Source: an uncultured Bacilli bacterium (GTDB lineage Bacteria; Bacillota_I; Bacilli_A; RF39; UBA660). Taken from it: a DNA stretch of 64,000 nucleotides. Both the position numbers and the translations under genes were made by a program. Numbering within the stretch: position 1 is the stretch's first letter; every line of letters begins with the position of its first letter. The notes under the pieces were generated by a model. The model was given only the letters and a program-made list of their open reading frames with translations, ran no database searches and had not been told where the DNA came from. This document shows positions 25,314 to 34,192 of this stretch, piece by piece. The stretch spans positions 62,001 through 126,000 of the forward strand of contig CAKOLH010000001.1 in the NCBI GenBank assembly GCA_934096105.1, written 5' to 3'.

Positions 25314-25745
25314 ATGAAAGAAAATATTAATGTATTAGATGAAATTAATAAGGGTACTTGTATGGGGATAGATGCTATTAGTTATATAATAGATAAGGTT
25401 AAGGATAAAGGGTTTAAAAAACTACTTGAAAGACAGTCTGATGAATATAAAAAGATATCTGAAGATATTAATGAAATTTATTCTAAATATAATAGTGATG
25501 ATGAACCACATGAGACTAATAAGATGGAAAAAACTATGACTTGGTTTGGCATTGAGATGAGGACTATGACTGATGATAGTGATTCTAAAATAGCAGAACT
25601 TCTTTTTAAGGGTACTAATATGGGAATACTTGAGGGAAGAAGAATATTAAATGATAAAAAAATGGATAAAGAAGTAGAGAAAATAGTGGATACTTATGTT
25701 AAGATGCAAGAGAAAAATATTGAGAATTTAAAAGAATATTTATAA
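25314..25745 (+). CDS. Small four-helix-bundle protein, unknown function
   Basis: A 143-residue, strongly helical, charged soluble protein with Met-rich stretches (MEKTMTWFGIEMRTMTDD). The spacing of four helices and the acidic/His residues recall ferritin-like DUF2383-type proteins, but metal-ligand motifs cannot be assigned with certainty. ATG 25314 follows TTGGTGAA. It has its own terminator and no operon partner. Confidence 0.55.
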   Translation: MKENINVLDEINKGTCMGIDAISYIIDKVKDKGFKKLLERQSDEYKKISEDINEIYSKYNSDDEPHETNKMEKTMTWFGIEMRTMTDDSDSKIAELLFKGTNMGILEGRRILNDKKMDKEVEKIVDTYVKMQEKNIENLKEYL

Positions 25746-25747
25746 TA

Positions 25748-25773
25748 AAGGGATAGTAATTTATCTCTTTTTT
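25748..25773 (+). terminator. Terminator after the helical-bundle gene
   Basis: AAGGGATA (25748-25755) pairs with TATCTCTT (25762-25769), one G-T, followed by T4. Confidence 0.75.
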
Positions 25774-25826
25774 CTATTGTATTTATATAGAAATTATATT
25801 ATAATTTTAAGTATGGAAGTGATATA

Positions 25827-26525
25827 ATGGATCAAAATAAAGTTGGTAATTTAATTAAAGAACTTCGTAAGAAAAGTGGTTTAACACAAGAAAAGTTTGC
25901 TCTAAAATATGGTGTTACTTATCAGGCTGTCAGCAAATGGGAAAATGGTAAGAATATTCCAGATATTGCTTTATTAAAAGAGATATGTAATGACTATGGT
26001 ATTAATATTAATGATTTACTTGATGGTAAAGTAAGTAATAAAAAAAATAATAAAAAAGTAATAATTATTGTTAGTTCTATTATAGGTTTTCTTATAGTAC
26101 TAGGAGTTATTTTATTAATAGTATTTCATGATGATAGTTTTACTTTTAGGACTTTAACTTCTAATTGTTCAAATTTTGAGATATCAGGAAGTATTGCTTA
26201 TAATAAGAGTAATTCTTATTTATATATATCTAATATTGATTATTGTGGTGGTAGTGATGATAATTTATATACTAAGATTGAATGTAGTTTGTATGAAGAA
26301 AGTGGTACTATAAAAAAGAAGATTGGTAGTTATGATTATGATGATAATGTTTTGATTAAACTTAATGATTTCTTGAAGAATGTTAATTTTAATATTGATA
26401 ATTTTGGCAAGGAATGTAAGAATATTGAGAGCAGTAATATTTTATTAGAGATTAATGCTACTGATAGTAATGGTAAGATAACTACTTATAAGGTTCCGTT
26501 ATCCTTGAATGAGAACTGTTCATAA
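25827..26525 (+). CDS. Membrane-anchored XRE-family regulator
   Basis: A 232-residue protein. Residues 1-65 form a Cro/C1-type helix-turn-helix (LTQEKFALKYGVTYQAVSKW). After a Lys/Asn linker comes one membrane helix (VIIIVSSIIGFLIVLGVILL) and an extracytoplasmic domain of about 130 residues with five or six Cys. This is the layout of one-component transmembrane regulators, with DNA binding inside and sensing outside. The following gene is an extracytoplasmic CPWC thioredoxin-like protein, so a link to external thiol status is possible but unproven. Confidence 0.8.
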   Translation: MDQNKVGNLIKELRKKSGLTQEKFALKYGVTYQAVSKWENGKNIPDIALLKEICNDYGININDLLDGKVSNKKNNKKVIIIVSSIIGFLIVLGVILLIVFHDDSFTFRTLTSNCSNFEISGSIAYNKSNSYLYISNIDYCGGSDDNLYTKIECSLYEESGTIKKKIGSYDYDDNVLIKLNDFLKNVNFNIDNFGKECKNIESSNILLEINATDSNGKITTYKVPLSLNENCS

Positions 26526-26610
26526 ACTCAACTTTAAGTTTAGTTAATTCAACTTTGTTTATGTGGTAAAATAATTATAAATAGTTTATGATTATTATGA
26601 GGTGAAAAAA

Positions 26611-27213
26611 GTGAAAAAGAAAATAATAATTTTAGTAGGAGTAGTTTTGGTTATAATGCTTGGTGTTTTTGGATACCTATATATTAATAAGAATAAAGAT
26701 ACTAATACTGATGGTAAAAAGTTTGCTGAAGAGTATGGTAGTGTTACTGAGGATAATGTATTTGTATATAGAAGTATTGATGAAATTATTAATATTTTAG
26801 AACATGGTACTGGGGTTGTTTATTTAGGTTTTCCTGAATGTCCTTGGTGTACTGCTTATGTACCTTATTTAAATGAAGTAGCTAAAGATAATGACGTAGA
26901 AAAAGTATACTACTATAACATATTAAATGATAGAAAAGATAATAATGATAATTATCAAAGATTAGTAGCAATACTTAAGGACCATTTGAGATATGATGAA
27001 GAGGGTAATAAGAGAATCTATGCTCCTTCAGTAATAGCGGTTAAAGACGGAGAAATTGTTGGTTTTGATGATGAGACTGCTGCAGATACTAAGGGATATA
27101 AAACTCCTAAAGAATACTGGGAGAATGAAGATTTAGAGGGTCTTAAGGATAAACTTACTAAGATGTTTGAAGACACTAACACAAACATTTGCACTAGTGA
27201 TTGTAACAAATAA
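26611..27213 (+). CDS. Extracytoplasmic thioredoxin-like protein (CPWC)
   Basis: A 200-residue protein with an N-terminal signal anchor (IIILVGVVLVIMLGVFGYLY) and a thioredoxin-fold domain. The active site ECPWCTAYVPYLNEVA lies in the first third of the domain, and the cis-proline in YAPSVIAV. It resembles bacteriocin-accessory/TlpA-like oxidoreductases and has a C-terminal CTSDC pair. GTG 26611 follows GAGGTG (26600-26605); a GTG at 26602 sits inside that site. The upstream neighbour is a membrane XRE regulator with Cys-rich sensor domain. A strong convergent terminator follows. Confidence 0.78.
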   Translation: MKKKIIILVGVVLVIMLGVFGYLYINKNKDTNTDGKKFAEEYGSVTEDNVFVYRSIDEIINILEHGTGVVYLGFPECPWCTAYVPYLNEVAKDNDVEKVYYYNILNDRKDNNDNYQRLVAILKDHLRYDEEGNKRIYAPSVIAVKDGEIVGFDDETAADTKGYKTPKEYWENEDLEGLKDKLTKMFEDTNTNICTSDCNK

Positions 27214-27244
27214 AAAGAAGGTAACGTGGTTACTTTCTTTTTTA
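27214..27244. terminator. Bidirectional terminator between the CPWC protein and ZIP genes
   Basis: A 12-bp stem, AAAGAAGGTAAC (27214-27225) with GTTACTTTCTTT (27229-27240), one G-T, flanked by A and T runs on both sides. Confidence 0.85.
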
Positions 27245-28057
27245 ACCTAAAGCTATATCTAATATCATCATTACTGAGAATCCTATTAATGTAAAGAGAG
27301 CCATTAATTCTTTTCTTTTATTTGTTTGTGATTCTGGAATTAATTCTTGTACTACAACATAAATCATAGCTCCAGCAGCAAAACTTAGTAAATAAGGAAG
27401 AAGTAGTCGCACCTTTAGGACTAGAAGGGCTCCTAGTACACCGGATATTGGTTCTACTATGCCACTTAACTGACCATAGAAGAAGGCTTTCTTTCTACTC
27501 AATCCTTCTCTTCTTAAGGGTACACTAACGGCGGTTCCTTCGGGAAAGTTTTGAAGTCCTATTCCTAAGGCTAATAATAGGGCTGATGATAAAGTGGCTC
27601 CATCTAGACCATATATTATTGAGCCAAAGGCGACTCCTACTGCTAGACCTTCGGGAATATTATGTAGTGTTATGGATATTATTAACATTAAGCATCTTTT
27701 GAAACTATTATTTTTGTTTTCTTTATTAGTTTTTTTAGATAGTTTTTTATCAAATAGATTGAATAGTTTATCTCCGATATATAGAAGTAACCCTCCACTA
27801 AAGAAACTAATAAATAGAACAAGTGTTACATTCATATTTAGGCTTTCAGCCATGTCTCTAGCGGGTGATAATAGCGAAAAGTATGAGGCTGCAATCATTA
27901 CTCCAGCGGCAAAGCCAAGCATAGCATCCATAACATTTTTATTTATTTTTTTAAAGATAAAAACTAGGGCTGCTCCGATAGCGGTAACACTATAAGTAAA
28001 TAGAGTAGCTATAAAAGCAAGTAAGATTGGACTTACATTATTTAAAAATTCTATCAT
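27242..28057 (-). CDS. ZIP-family metal transporter
   Basis: ZIP proteins import Zn2+, Fe2+ or other divalent ions. The 271-residue protein has eight predicted membrane helices. The conserved metal-site motifs are TLHNIPEGLAVGVAFG in helix IV and LQNFPEGTAVSVPL in helix V, as in the ZupT/GufA branch. A short Lys/Asn-rich loop lies between helices III and IV. It is monocistronic on the minus strand; no metal-responsive regulator is adjacent. The specific ion cannot be predicted. Confidence 0.93.
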   Translation of the reverse strand: MIEFLNNVSPILLAFIATLFTYSVTAIGAALVFIFKKINKNVMDAMLGFAAGVMIAASYFSLLSPARDMAESLNMNVTLVLFISFFSGGLLLYIGDKLFNLFDKKLSKKTNKENKNNSFKRCLMLIISITLHNIPEGLAVGVAFGSIIYGLDGATLSSALLLALGIGLQNFPEGTAVSVPLRREGLSRKKAFFYGQLSGIVEPISGVLGALLVLKVRLLLPYLLSFAAGAMIYVVVQELIPESQTNKRKELMALFTLIGFSVMMILDIALG

Positions 28058-28110
28058 AAAGTATCAACTCCACACTAATAGGTTATGATAGTTTTTATTT
28101 ATTGTATAGG

Positions 28111-28371
28111 TTATTTGGAATATTTTTTTATTTTTTGTAGTGATTTAATATTTACTTTGACATAGTTATCTTGATATGTGAATATTAAATCGTTATCACT
28201 AAAATTATCTTTTAAGAGTATTCTTTGGGTTACATATTTAAAATATAGTAATCTAAACACTTCAATATCTATTTTACTTTTATCTTTTTTATAGAAGATT
28301 AATTCTTTATTTGGAATTATTTCTTCTAATACATAGTCATCACTTTCTATTTTTATTAAATCTCTATTCAT
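28111..28371 (-). CDS. Small hypothetical protein
   Basis: An 86-residue charged soluble protein with alternating beta and helical pattern; no family recognised. ATG 28371 (minus) follows GAGG at 28381-28378; a slightly longer frame lacks a suitable site. It lies between the ZIP gene and the gerA operon on the same strand but is separated from gerAB by hairpins, so it is probably independent. Confidence 0.5.
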   Translation of the reverse strand: MNRDLIKIESDDYVLEEIIPNKELIFYKKDKSKIDIEVFRLLYFKYVTQRILLKDNFSDNDLIFTYQDNYVKVNIKSLQKIKKYSK

Positions 28372-28390
28372 AATATACCTCATGCTAAAG

Positions 28391-28418
28391 AAGAGACTAC
28401 TAGTATAGTAATCTCTTT
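28391..28418. terminator. Hairpin between gerA operon and the small gene
   Basis: AAGAGACTACT and AGTAATCTCTT pair over 11 positions with one mismatch, followed by TTATA. On the minus strand this lies downstream of the gerA operon and may be its terminator. Confidence 0.5.
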
Positions 28419-28481
28419 ATATAAACAGTAGTTATATTCTACTGTAATAATATTATATGTTTAATTTTTAATATTATACTA

Positions 28482-29555
28482 TTATTTATATTTTTTTTGG
28501 ATTACTGCTCCAATGAATATTATAACATAAATTATAGGCATTGGTAGTAGTAAATAGGGGTATATTGTATATAGATATTCATTGAAGCTGGTATTGTTTT
28601 TAAATAGAAGATATGATGATATAATCATTAGTATTGTAACTATTAAGTTTATTAGTTTACTCCCATTATTTTTAATATTTTCACTTATAGAATATATAGA
28701 TATTGCTATTACAGTTATTCCTGACAATATCCACTGGAATGATAGGAAGTTTTCTATTCTATCAATAAAGTTAAATAATGATATTCTTTTTAGGGTTATG
28801 TATACTGGATACTGATATGTTTGAAGAAGATATTTACCTAGAATACTACTTGTTACTATGGCTATGGAGAATATTATTAGCATACTTATTAGATAAGTTA
28901 TGATGAAATATTTTTTTGTTTTGGTATTATTTTCTACTTCTTTTTTAGGTATAAATAGTATTGTATAAATAGGAGAAGTAAAACTTAGGGTATTTACTAA
29001 ACCAGCGATTAAGGGTTTTTTTAGTCCGAACTCTAATATTGGTTTTAGGTTATCTAGTTTTATTTCTTTGAATAGTCCTAATACGGCGATTAGAAAGACT
29101 ATGATGATGATTATGCTATAGATAGAACTTGTTTTGGTAATTACTTTTATACCTTTATTTGCTACGAATAGTGATGTTAAACTTATTACTATGATTATTA
29201 TTAATAATGGGGTATTGGTTAGATACTGAGATATGACAAAGTTACTTAGATTGAATAGGTAGGTTATTCCTAAGATAAAGAAAAAGGGGATAGCTAGATA
29301 GTTGATTATGGTACCTACTAGTTTACCAAATATTATTTTGGTTTTTTCATTTATGGGTTTATCTATTTGATAGTTAAATAGATATAGTATTATACATAGT
29401 GGTATTAGACCTAGTATAGAGCCAAATAAGACACTAAAATAAGAATCAATACCGGATATTTTGATACTTATGAATGGGGCTAGGCCTAAGGTACATGAGA
29501 AGATGAGTAAGAACATAGTACTTGATATTTCGATATTAGTTATTTTTGTCTTCAT
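28482..29555 (-). CDS. gerAB: Spore germination permease-like subunit (GerAB family)
   Basis: The B subunit is the amino acid/polyamine-permease-like component of a GerA receptor in the spore inner membrane and binds the germinant. The 357-residue protein has about ten hydrophobic helices and the family N-terminus (FLLIFSCTLGLAPFI). Its start overlaps the end of gerAC by 20 bases, so the subunits are coupled. It is the last gene in the A-C-B operon. Germinant specificity cannot be read from the sequence. Confidence 0.92.
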   Translation of the reverse strand: MKTKITNIEISSTMFLLIFSCTLGLAPFISIKISGIDSYFSVLFGSILGLIPLCIILYLFNYQIDKPINEKTKIIFGKLVGTIINYLAIPFFFILGITYLFNLSNFVISQYLTNTPLLIIIIVISLTSLFVANKGIKVITKTSSIYSIIIIIVFLIAVLGLFKEIKLDNLKPILEFGLKKPLIAGLVNTLSFTSPIYTILFIPKKEVENNTKTKKYFIITYLISMLIIFSIAIVTSSILGKYLLQTYQYPVYITLKRISLFNFIDRIENFLSFQWILSGITVIAISIYSISENIKNNGSKLINLIVTILMIISSYLLFKNNTSFNEYLYTIYPYLLLPMPIIYVIIFIGAVIQKKYK

Positions 29556-30726
29556 ATTCTATGCCTCCTAAAGTGTTACCTTTTTCGTATAGTTTGATAT
29601 TTGATTTTACTTCTAGAGTTAGACTAGGGAAGATACTTTCATACCAAGTATCTTTATAGTGGGTATTGTAATACTTAGGATCTTCTCTATAGAAACTTTG
29701 TCTAAAGTTAAATATATCGGTATTATATTTTTTTCTTATACTATTAAAGTTTTCTTTGATAACATTTTCGATATGTTTATTTAGTTCTTTATTTAGATTA
29801 TCTACTTCTTTTGATTTTGTTATATTACTGTTAGAGTGAAACTCTTTTATTCTTGTTTTACCAGATATATTTAATGTTATTTTATTACCTTTAATATCAG
29901 GAGATATATCTGACTCTATTTTGTATAATTCAAATACACTATAATTATCTTTATAATCTAATGTTATAATGCCTTCATTGGTATTTCCAGTAATTATACT
30001 ATGTACTTTTGACTCTTCTTCAGTTAAATATCCGAGAAAGTCTTTTCCTTTGAAAATAGCAGTAGTACCAATCTTGGTCAGTGCTTTAGGGGTGGATGTT
30101 GTTATATTATCTTTTTTGTCTCCTTCTTCAGCATTACCGTATACTATAATTGATGGTAAGTTTATTTCAAGCGTTGGATCTAAATACATATTTAGTAGTT
30201 CATTTAATGTATATACTGGAGTTAAACCAAGTACTTTTTGTTGTAGTTCTAGAGACTGTTTAATATTAGAAGAAGAAAAACTAGTGAGTAATGTTTGAAT
30301 AGTAACCGCCTTAGTACTCTCATCACCTCTTGCAATAACAAATTTCACTTCGGTACGAGATTCTGGTTCTCTAGAGAAATACTCTAATATTTCGGACATA
30401 TGATTATTAGCAGCTTCTTCACTTAAAATAATAAGTTCTAACTGCGCAGCGTATAGTTGTCTAGGAGAGTCAATAACAACATTACGAAAGGCTTCCTGTA
30501 GAGTGGGGGCAGATGAATAATAATTTACAAAGGGAGAGTTATTTGCACTTGCGGCATCTTGCTGTTTGGTAGGATTTATTACTTCAACAATTATATCGAA
30601 ATTATTATCACTATAATCGATACTCAAGGCTGTATTTATAGCTAATTCATTTAATTCTCTATAGTTGTAGCAGCCACTTAATAGGGGTATTATTAATAAT
30701 AGACTTAGATATTTAATTTTTTTCAT
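29536..30726 (-). CDS. gerAC: Spore germination lipoprotein (GerAC / Ger(x)C family)
   Basis: The C subunit is a lipoprotein on the outer face of the spore inner membrane. The 396-residue product begins with a lipoprotein signal (lipobox LLSGC), then the family landmark NYRELNELAI, and the conserved LGLTPVYTLNELLN region in the middle domain, with a C-terminal domain of helices and strands. It overlaps gerAA by 14 bases and gerAB by 20 bases. Confidence 0.93.
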   Translation of the reverse strand: MKKIKYLSLLLIIPLLSGCYNYRELNELAINTALSIDYSDNNFDIIVEVINPTKQQDAASANNSPFVNYYSSAPTLQEAFRNVVIDSPRQLYAAQLELIILSEEAANNHMSEILEYFSREPESRTEVKFVIARGDESTKAVTIQTLLTSFSSSNIKQSLELQQKVLGLTPVYTLNELLNMYLDPTLEINLPSIIVYGNAEEGDKKDNITTSTPKALTKIGTTAIFKGKDFLGYLTEEESKVHSIITGNTNEGIITLDYKDNYSVFELYKIESDISPDIKGNKITLNISGKTRIKEFHSNSNITKSKEVDNLNKELNKHIENVIKENFNSIRKKYNTDIFNFRQSFYREDPKYYNTHYKDTWYESIFPSLTLEVKSNIKLYEKGNTLGGIEYEDKNN

Positions 30727-32155
30727 GATTTACCTCCCTAGTTATATTGTTTGTTAGATATTTATTTCTTTTGGTTCTACTTTTTAATGGGAATTTAATT
30801 ATACTGTTTTTGATATCGGCATTTATATTGACAAAGGGCATCATATAGGAATAGCCAAAGGAGTTTATATTACATAGATTGGTTATGAATATGATGAAGG
30901 CTATGAAGATACCAAACATTCCTATGGAGGTACCTCCAATCATGAAGAGAATTCTATACCATTTGACTGCATTAGTGAGTTCTGGTTCGGTTATTATTAA
31001 GGCACTGATAGCGGTGATGGCAACAATGATAATCATGATTGGGGATACGATACCGGCGTTAACTGCGGCTTCTCCTAGAATTAGGGCTCCTACTATGGAA
31101 AGGGCTGAATTGGATATATTGGGGATTCGATAATCACTTTCTCTTAGTATTTCAAATGATAAAAACATTAATATGGCTTCAAAGATAGCGGGAAAGGGTA
31201 CGGTACTTCTTTGAGAAGCAAAACTTGTTAGTAGATCTAGGGGTATCATTTCTTGGTTGAAGGTAGTTAGGGCTATATAGATACCGGGAGTCATGGTGGT
31301 AATTATGAAGGCTATATATCTTAATACTCTTATGAAAGTACCGCTATAGGTTTTATAATCTTTATCGTCTTGGGATAGAAAGTAATCGTTTAGAAAGACG
31401 GGTAATATTAGGGCAAAAGGGCAGTTATCTATGATTATTACTAACTTACCATTTAAGAGACTACTTACTACTTTGTCTGGTCTTTCGGTAGTCATAATAG
31501 TGGGAAATATTGTTTTTGTTTCTTTTTCTATTAAGTGTTTTAGGGTACCTGAATCTGTTACATTATCGATATCAATATTATTTAATTTATCTATGATATA
31601 GTCTTTTATGTTATTATCTATAATACCATCAATGGTTAAGATACTTACTTTGTTTTTGGTATATTTACCTAGTTCGATATCGGTATTCCATAATTTATTG
31701 GATTTTATTCTTCTTTTGATTAGACCGATATTTGTTTCTATATTCTCGGTAAAAGAGTCCATTGGACCACGAATTGTGGTTTCAGTAATAGCTTTATCGA
31801 TACTTCTAGAGAGATTCTTTTTGACTTCAAGGGCTAATGAATAGTCATCTTCGATTAAGAGAATTAAGAAACCGTTATTTAGGTATTTGCAGATATCTTG
31901 ATAGTTTTTTACTTCTTTTATTTTGATATTACTTATATTGTTTTTTATGGTATCATATAGGGAATCTTTATCGTTATATATTTTTTCGATATAGTCTAGA
32001 CTACGATAGATGAAATTGGACATTTTTTCTTGATCGGTTAGTGCTTCATGATATATTAAATCTATTTTGATATTTTTTATGTATTTTTCTCTATATATGA
32101 TATAACTACTGGTACTGGTATCTTCTTTTAATTTTTTTATTATTTTGTTATTCAT
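30713..32155 (-). CDS. gerAA: Spore germination protein GerAA
   Basis: The A subunit is the pore-forming part of the GerA-type germinant receptor. The 480-residue protein has a large N-terminal cytoplasmic region (to about residue 260, with IIRGPMDSFTENIETNIGLIKRR-type residues, here TIRGPMDSFTENIETN). It is followed by membrane helices including the conserved ERPDKVVSSLLNGKL and PFALILPVF stretches. ATG 32155 follows AGGTGA. It is the first gene of the minus-strand operon. Upstream, CATAATA-like boxes might serve sigma-G, but no convincing -35 is visible. Confidence 0.95.
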   Translation of the reverse strand: MNNKIIKKLKEDTSTSSYIIYREKYIKNIKIDLIYHEALTDQEKMSNFIYRSLDYIEKIYNDKDSLYDTIKNNISNIKIKEVKNYQDICKYLNNGFLILLIEDDYSLALEVKKNLSRSIDKAITETTIRGPMDSFTENIETNIGLIKRRIKSNKLWNTDIELGKYTKNKVSILTIDGIIDNNIKDYIIDKLNNIDIDNVTDSGTLKHLIEKETKTIFPTIMTTERPDKVVSSLLNGKLVIIIDNCPFALILPVFLNDYFLSQDDKDYKTYSGTFIRVLRYIAFIITTMTPGIYIALTTFNQEMIPLDLLTSFASQRSTVPFPAIFEAILMFLSFEILRESDYRIPNISNSALSIVGALILGEAAVNAGIVSPIMIIIVAITAISALIITEPELTNAVKWYRILFMIGGTSIGMFGIFIAFIIFITNLCNINSFGYSYMMPFVNINADIKNSIIKFPLKSRTKRNKYLTNNITREVNHEKN

Positions 32156-32221
32156 AACTAATTCACCTAATATTATTATGGTATATTATTATGAGATTAT
32201 AATTATTTTTTTTATTGTGTT

Positions 32222-32296
32222 CACTCTAAGCCAAGGTCTTAGAGTGTTATTTTGAGCCTAAGTTTAGTCTCAAAATAAGGGCTATTATATATAAGC
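32222..32296 (-). repeat. Two-hairpin dispersed repeat, copy D (inverted)
   Basis: Stem 2 is CACTCTAAG/CTTAGAGTG (32222-32230/32238-32246). Stem 1 is TTATTTTGAG/CTCAAAATAA (32247-32256/32269-32278), both perfect, with a 12-base loop in stem 1 instead of 8. On the minus strand the leader GCTTATATATAATAG (32296-32282) precedes it. It occupies the 315-base gap between the divergent gerA and coiled-coil operons; apart from this and the promoter at 32422 I see nothing else there. Confidence 0.85.
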
Positions 32297-32421
32297 AGGG
32301 AATATATATTTAGATTTATTCAGTTATTATGATATGGGTATATAAGATATGAGTAAGATAATATTAATGGATAGTTAGTATTATTTTTTCTTTAATTTAT
32401 ATGTAAAATTTGTTATATTAA

Positions 32422-32450
32422 TTGACAAAAAATGCAAAAAAAATTATAAT
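32422..32450 (+). promoter_or_regulatory. Perfect consensus sigma-A promoter of the coiled-coil operon
   Basis: TTGACA (32422-32427), exactly 17 bp, TATAAT (32445-32450). The predicted start is about 32457, at the ribosome binding site AGAGGTGG, giving a 14-base leader. This is the only promoter in the window that matches the consensus at all 12 positions. Confidence 0.9.
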
Positions 32451-32470
32451 TATACTAGAGGTGGTTTAGT

Positions 32471-34192
32471 GTGAACTATACTAATAGAGAAGTAGTAAGA
32501 AGATTAAAACAATATGATATGTTTTTGAGTAGTCTAGAGTTAACTAATGATGATCTTCAGAGAGAGAGAATATGTGATCAGTTAGATAAAATAGAAAAAC
32601 AAATATTATTAGAGACTAATACTGAATATGAAGAAGAGTATATGGCTCTTCTTAGTGAAGAACCAAAACTATTTTCTGAAGAGAAGGCTCGTCTTAGAAA
32701 TATTATATCTTTAATTGAAGATAGAAAGAAATATTTAGAAGAGAGAAAATTAAAACATAAAAAAATAACTGGTTCTTTAGTAGAGTTAACTACTTTTCTT
32801 GGAGAAGATAAATTATCAGACTTTAAGAATAGACTTAGAATAATAGAAAAATATGAAGATAATAAAGTTAAACAAGAGAAGATAATTAAAGAGATGAAAT
32901 CACTTGATATTAAGATTAGTGAGGCTTCAAGAAATGTTAAGGCTAATACTAGACTTAATGAGAGTTTAGAGAATAAGATGATTAAGAAGATAGATAATGT
33001 TTTAGAGGAACTTAATTTATATTCTTTAGTAGACCAAAGAAGTGATATTACTAAGAAACAGGAATCTTTAAAGTATGCTCTTGATATGGCTAAAGATAAT
33101 TTAAAGAGTGCTAGATCACTAGGAGATTCTTCTTATATAATTGAATGTGATAGTATGTTATCAGAAGTTACTATAGAGTATTCTAAATATAATGAAGAGT
33201 TAAATATATTAAGGTTAATTGATATATATGATAAGATGACTTCTAGTTATGAGGAATTACTTGCTAAGAGAGAGAAAATTGATGATATATTTAAAAATAT
33301 TGATGAGAGTGAACTATATAAGAAATTATATGATGAACTATCTAAACAATATAATACTATTAAGTTAGAAAAAAGAGATATAGAAACTTATGAAAAGTTA
33401 AAAGAAGAAAGAGAAACTAAGAATAAGTTATTATATGATATTGATGAAGAAAATAATTCTAAAGAATTTAAATTAGTTCTTAGTGAACTTATTAGAAATG
33501 AAGATAGAATTAAAGAAGAAAGAGTAAGACTTGCTAAGAGAAATGAATATAATGAAAGACAAAAGAGAATTACTGAGGAACAAAAGATAGAGGCTGCGAG
33601 AGTTAGAAGACAAAAGTTAATTGAAGAGGCAAGGTTAAAAGAGCAATTAGTAAGTACTGAGAGATTAAAGAAATTGCAAGATGAGACTGTTATTAGTCCT
33701 GTGAAAGAAGAAGTAAAAGAAGAAGAGGTTAAGATACCTATACCTAATCCATTAAAGGGTAAAACTTTTGATAATTTGGATTTAGATAATGATTTTGATA
33801 CTGATGAGTTATTTGGTAAGACTAAGATAGTTCCTAACAAAGTAGATTCTTTAGTTAAGAAAGAACCTATAATAGAGGAAAAAGAGGAAGTTCCTTTATG
33901 GGAACCACCAGTAGAACCTAAGAAGGAAATAAAGGTAGAACTTAATATTGAGGATAAAAAAGAAGAAGAGAGTAAGAAAAAGGCAGGCAGTATATATGAC
34001 TTATTAGAAAATAATAAAAATATTATTTGGAAGAGTACTGGTACTAGTGATAATATTAATAAGAGTACAATACCTGTAATTGGAAATAATAATTTGAAAC
34101 CTGAGATATTAGGAAGTAGTAAGGTGGATGATTTGGCATTTCCTGATATGAATAAAAAGGAAGGTGAAATATTATGGAAGGAAACAATGTAA
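32471..34192 (+). CDS. Coiled-coil protein 1 with Trp-motif acidic tail
   Basis: A 573-residue soluble protein starting at GTG 32471 after AGAGGTGG. Residues 1-410 are highly charged heptad-like coiled coil rich in Glu, Lys and Leu. The C-terminal about 160 residues are low-complexity and acidic, with short Trp motifs: PLWEPP, IIWKST and ILWKET at the very end. It overlaps the next gene by 19 bases, and the two share an N-terminal pattern (EEKARLRNIISLIEDRKKYLE versus EEKDRLEKLIKLLEDRLEK), so they are tandem paralogues. The function is unknown; a structural or scaffold role is suggested by composition and strong promoter. Confidence 0.75.
   Translation: MNYTNREVVRRLKQYDMFLSSLELTNDDLQRERICDQLDKIEKQILLETNTEYEEEYMALLSEEPKLFSEEKARLRNIISLIEDRKKYLEERKLKHKKITGSLVELTTFLGEDKLSDFKNRLRIIEKYEDNKVKQEKIIKEMKSLDIKISEASRNVKANTRLNESLENKMIKKIDNVLEELNLYSLVDQRSDITKKQESLKYALDMAKDNLKSARSLGDSSYIIECDSMLSEVTIEYSKYNEELNILRLIDIYDKMTSSYEELLAKREKIDDIFKNIDESELYKKLYDELSKQYNTIKLEKRDIETYEKLKEERETKNKLLYDIDEENNSKEFKLVLSELIRNEDRIKEERVRLAKRNEYNERQKRITEEQKIEAARVRRQKLIEEARLKEQLVSTERLKKLQDETVISPVKEEVKEEEVKIPIPNPLKGKTFDNLDLDNDFDTDELFGKTKIVPNKVDSLVKKEPIIEEKEEVPLWEPPVEPKKEIKVELNIEDKKEEESKKKAGSIYDLLENNKNIIWKSTGTSDNINKSTIPVIGNNNLKPEILGSSKVDDLAFPDMNKKEGEILWKETM

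Noticed and set aside
33388..33840. Ser/Leu-rich minus-strand frame of 150 codons
   Set aside because: It is the antisense of the Glu/Lys-rich coiled-coil gene and has no ribosome binding site.
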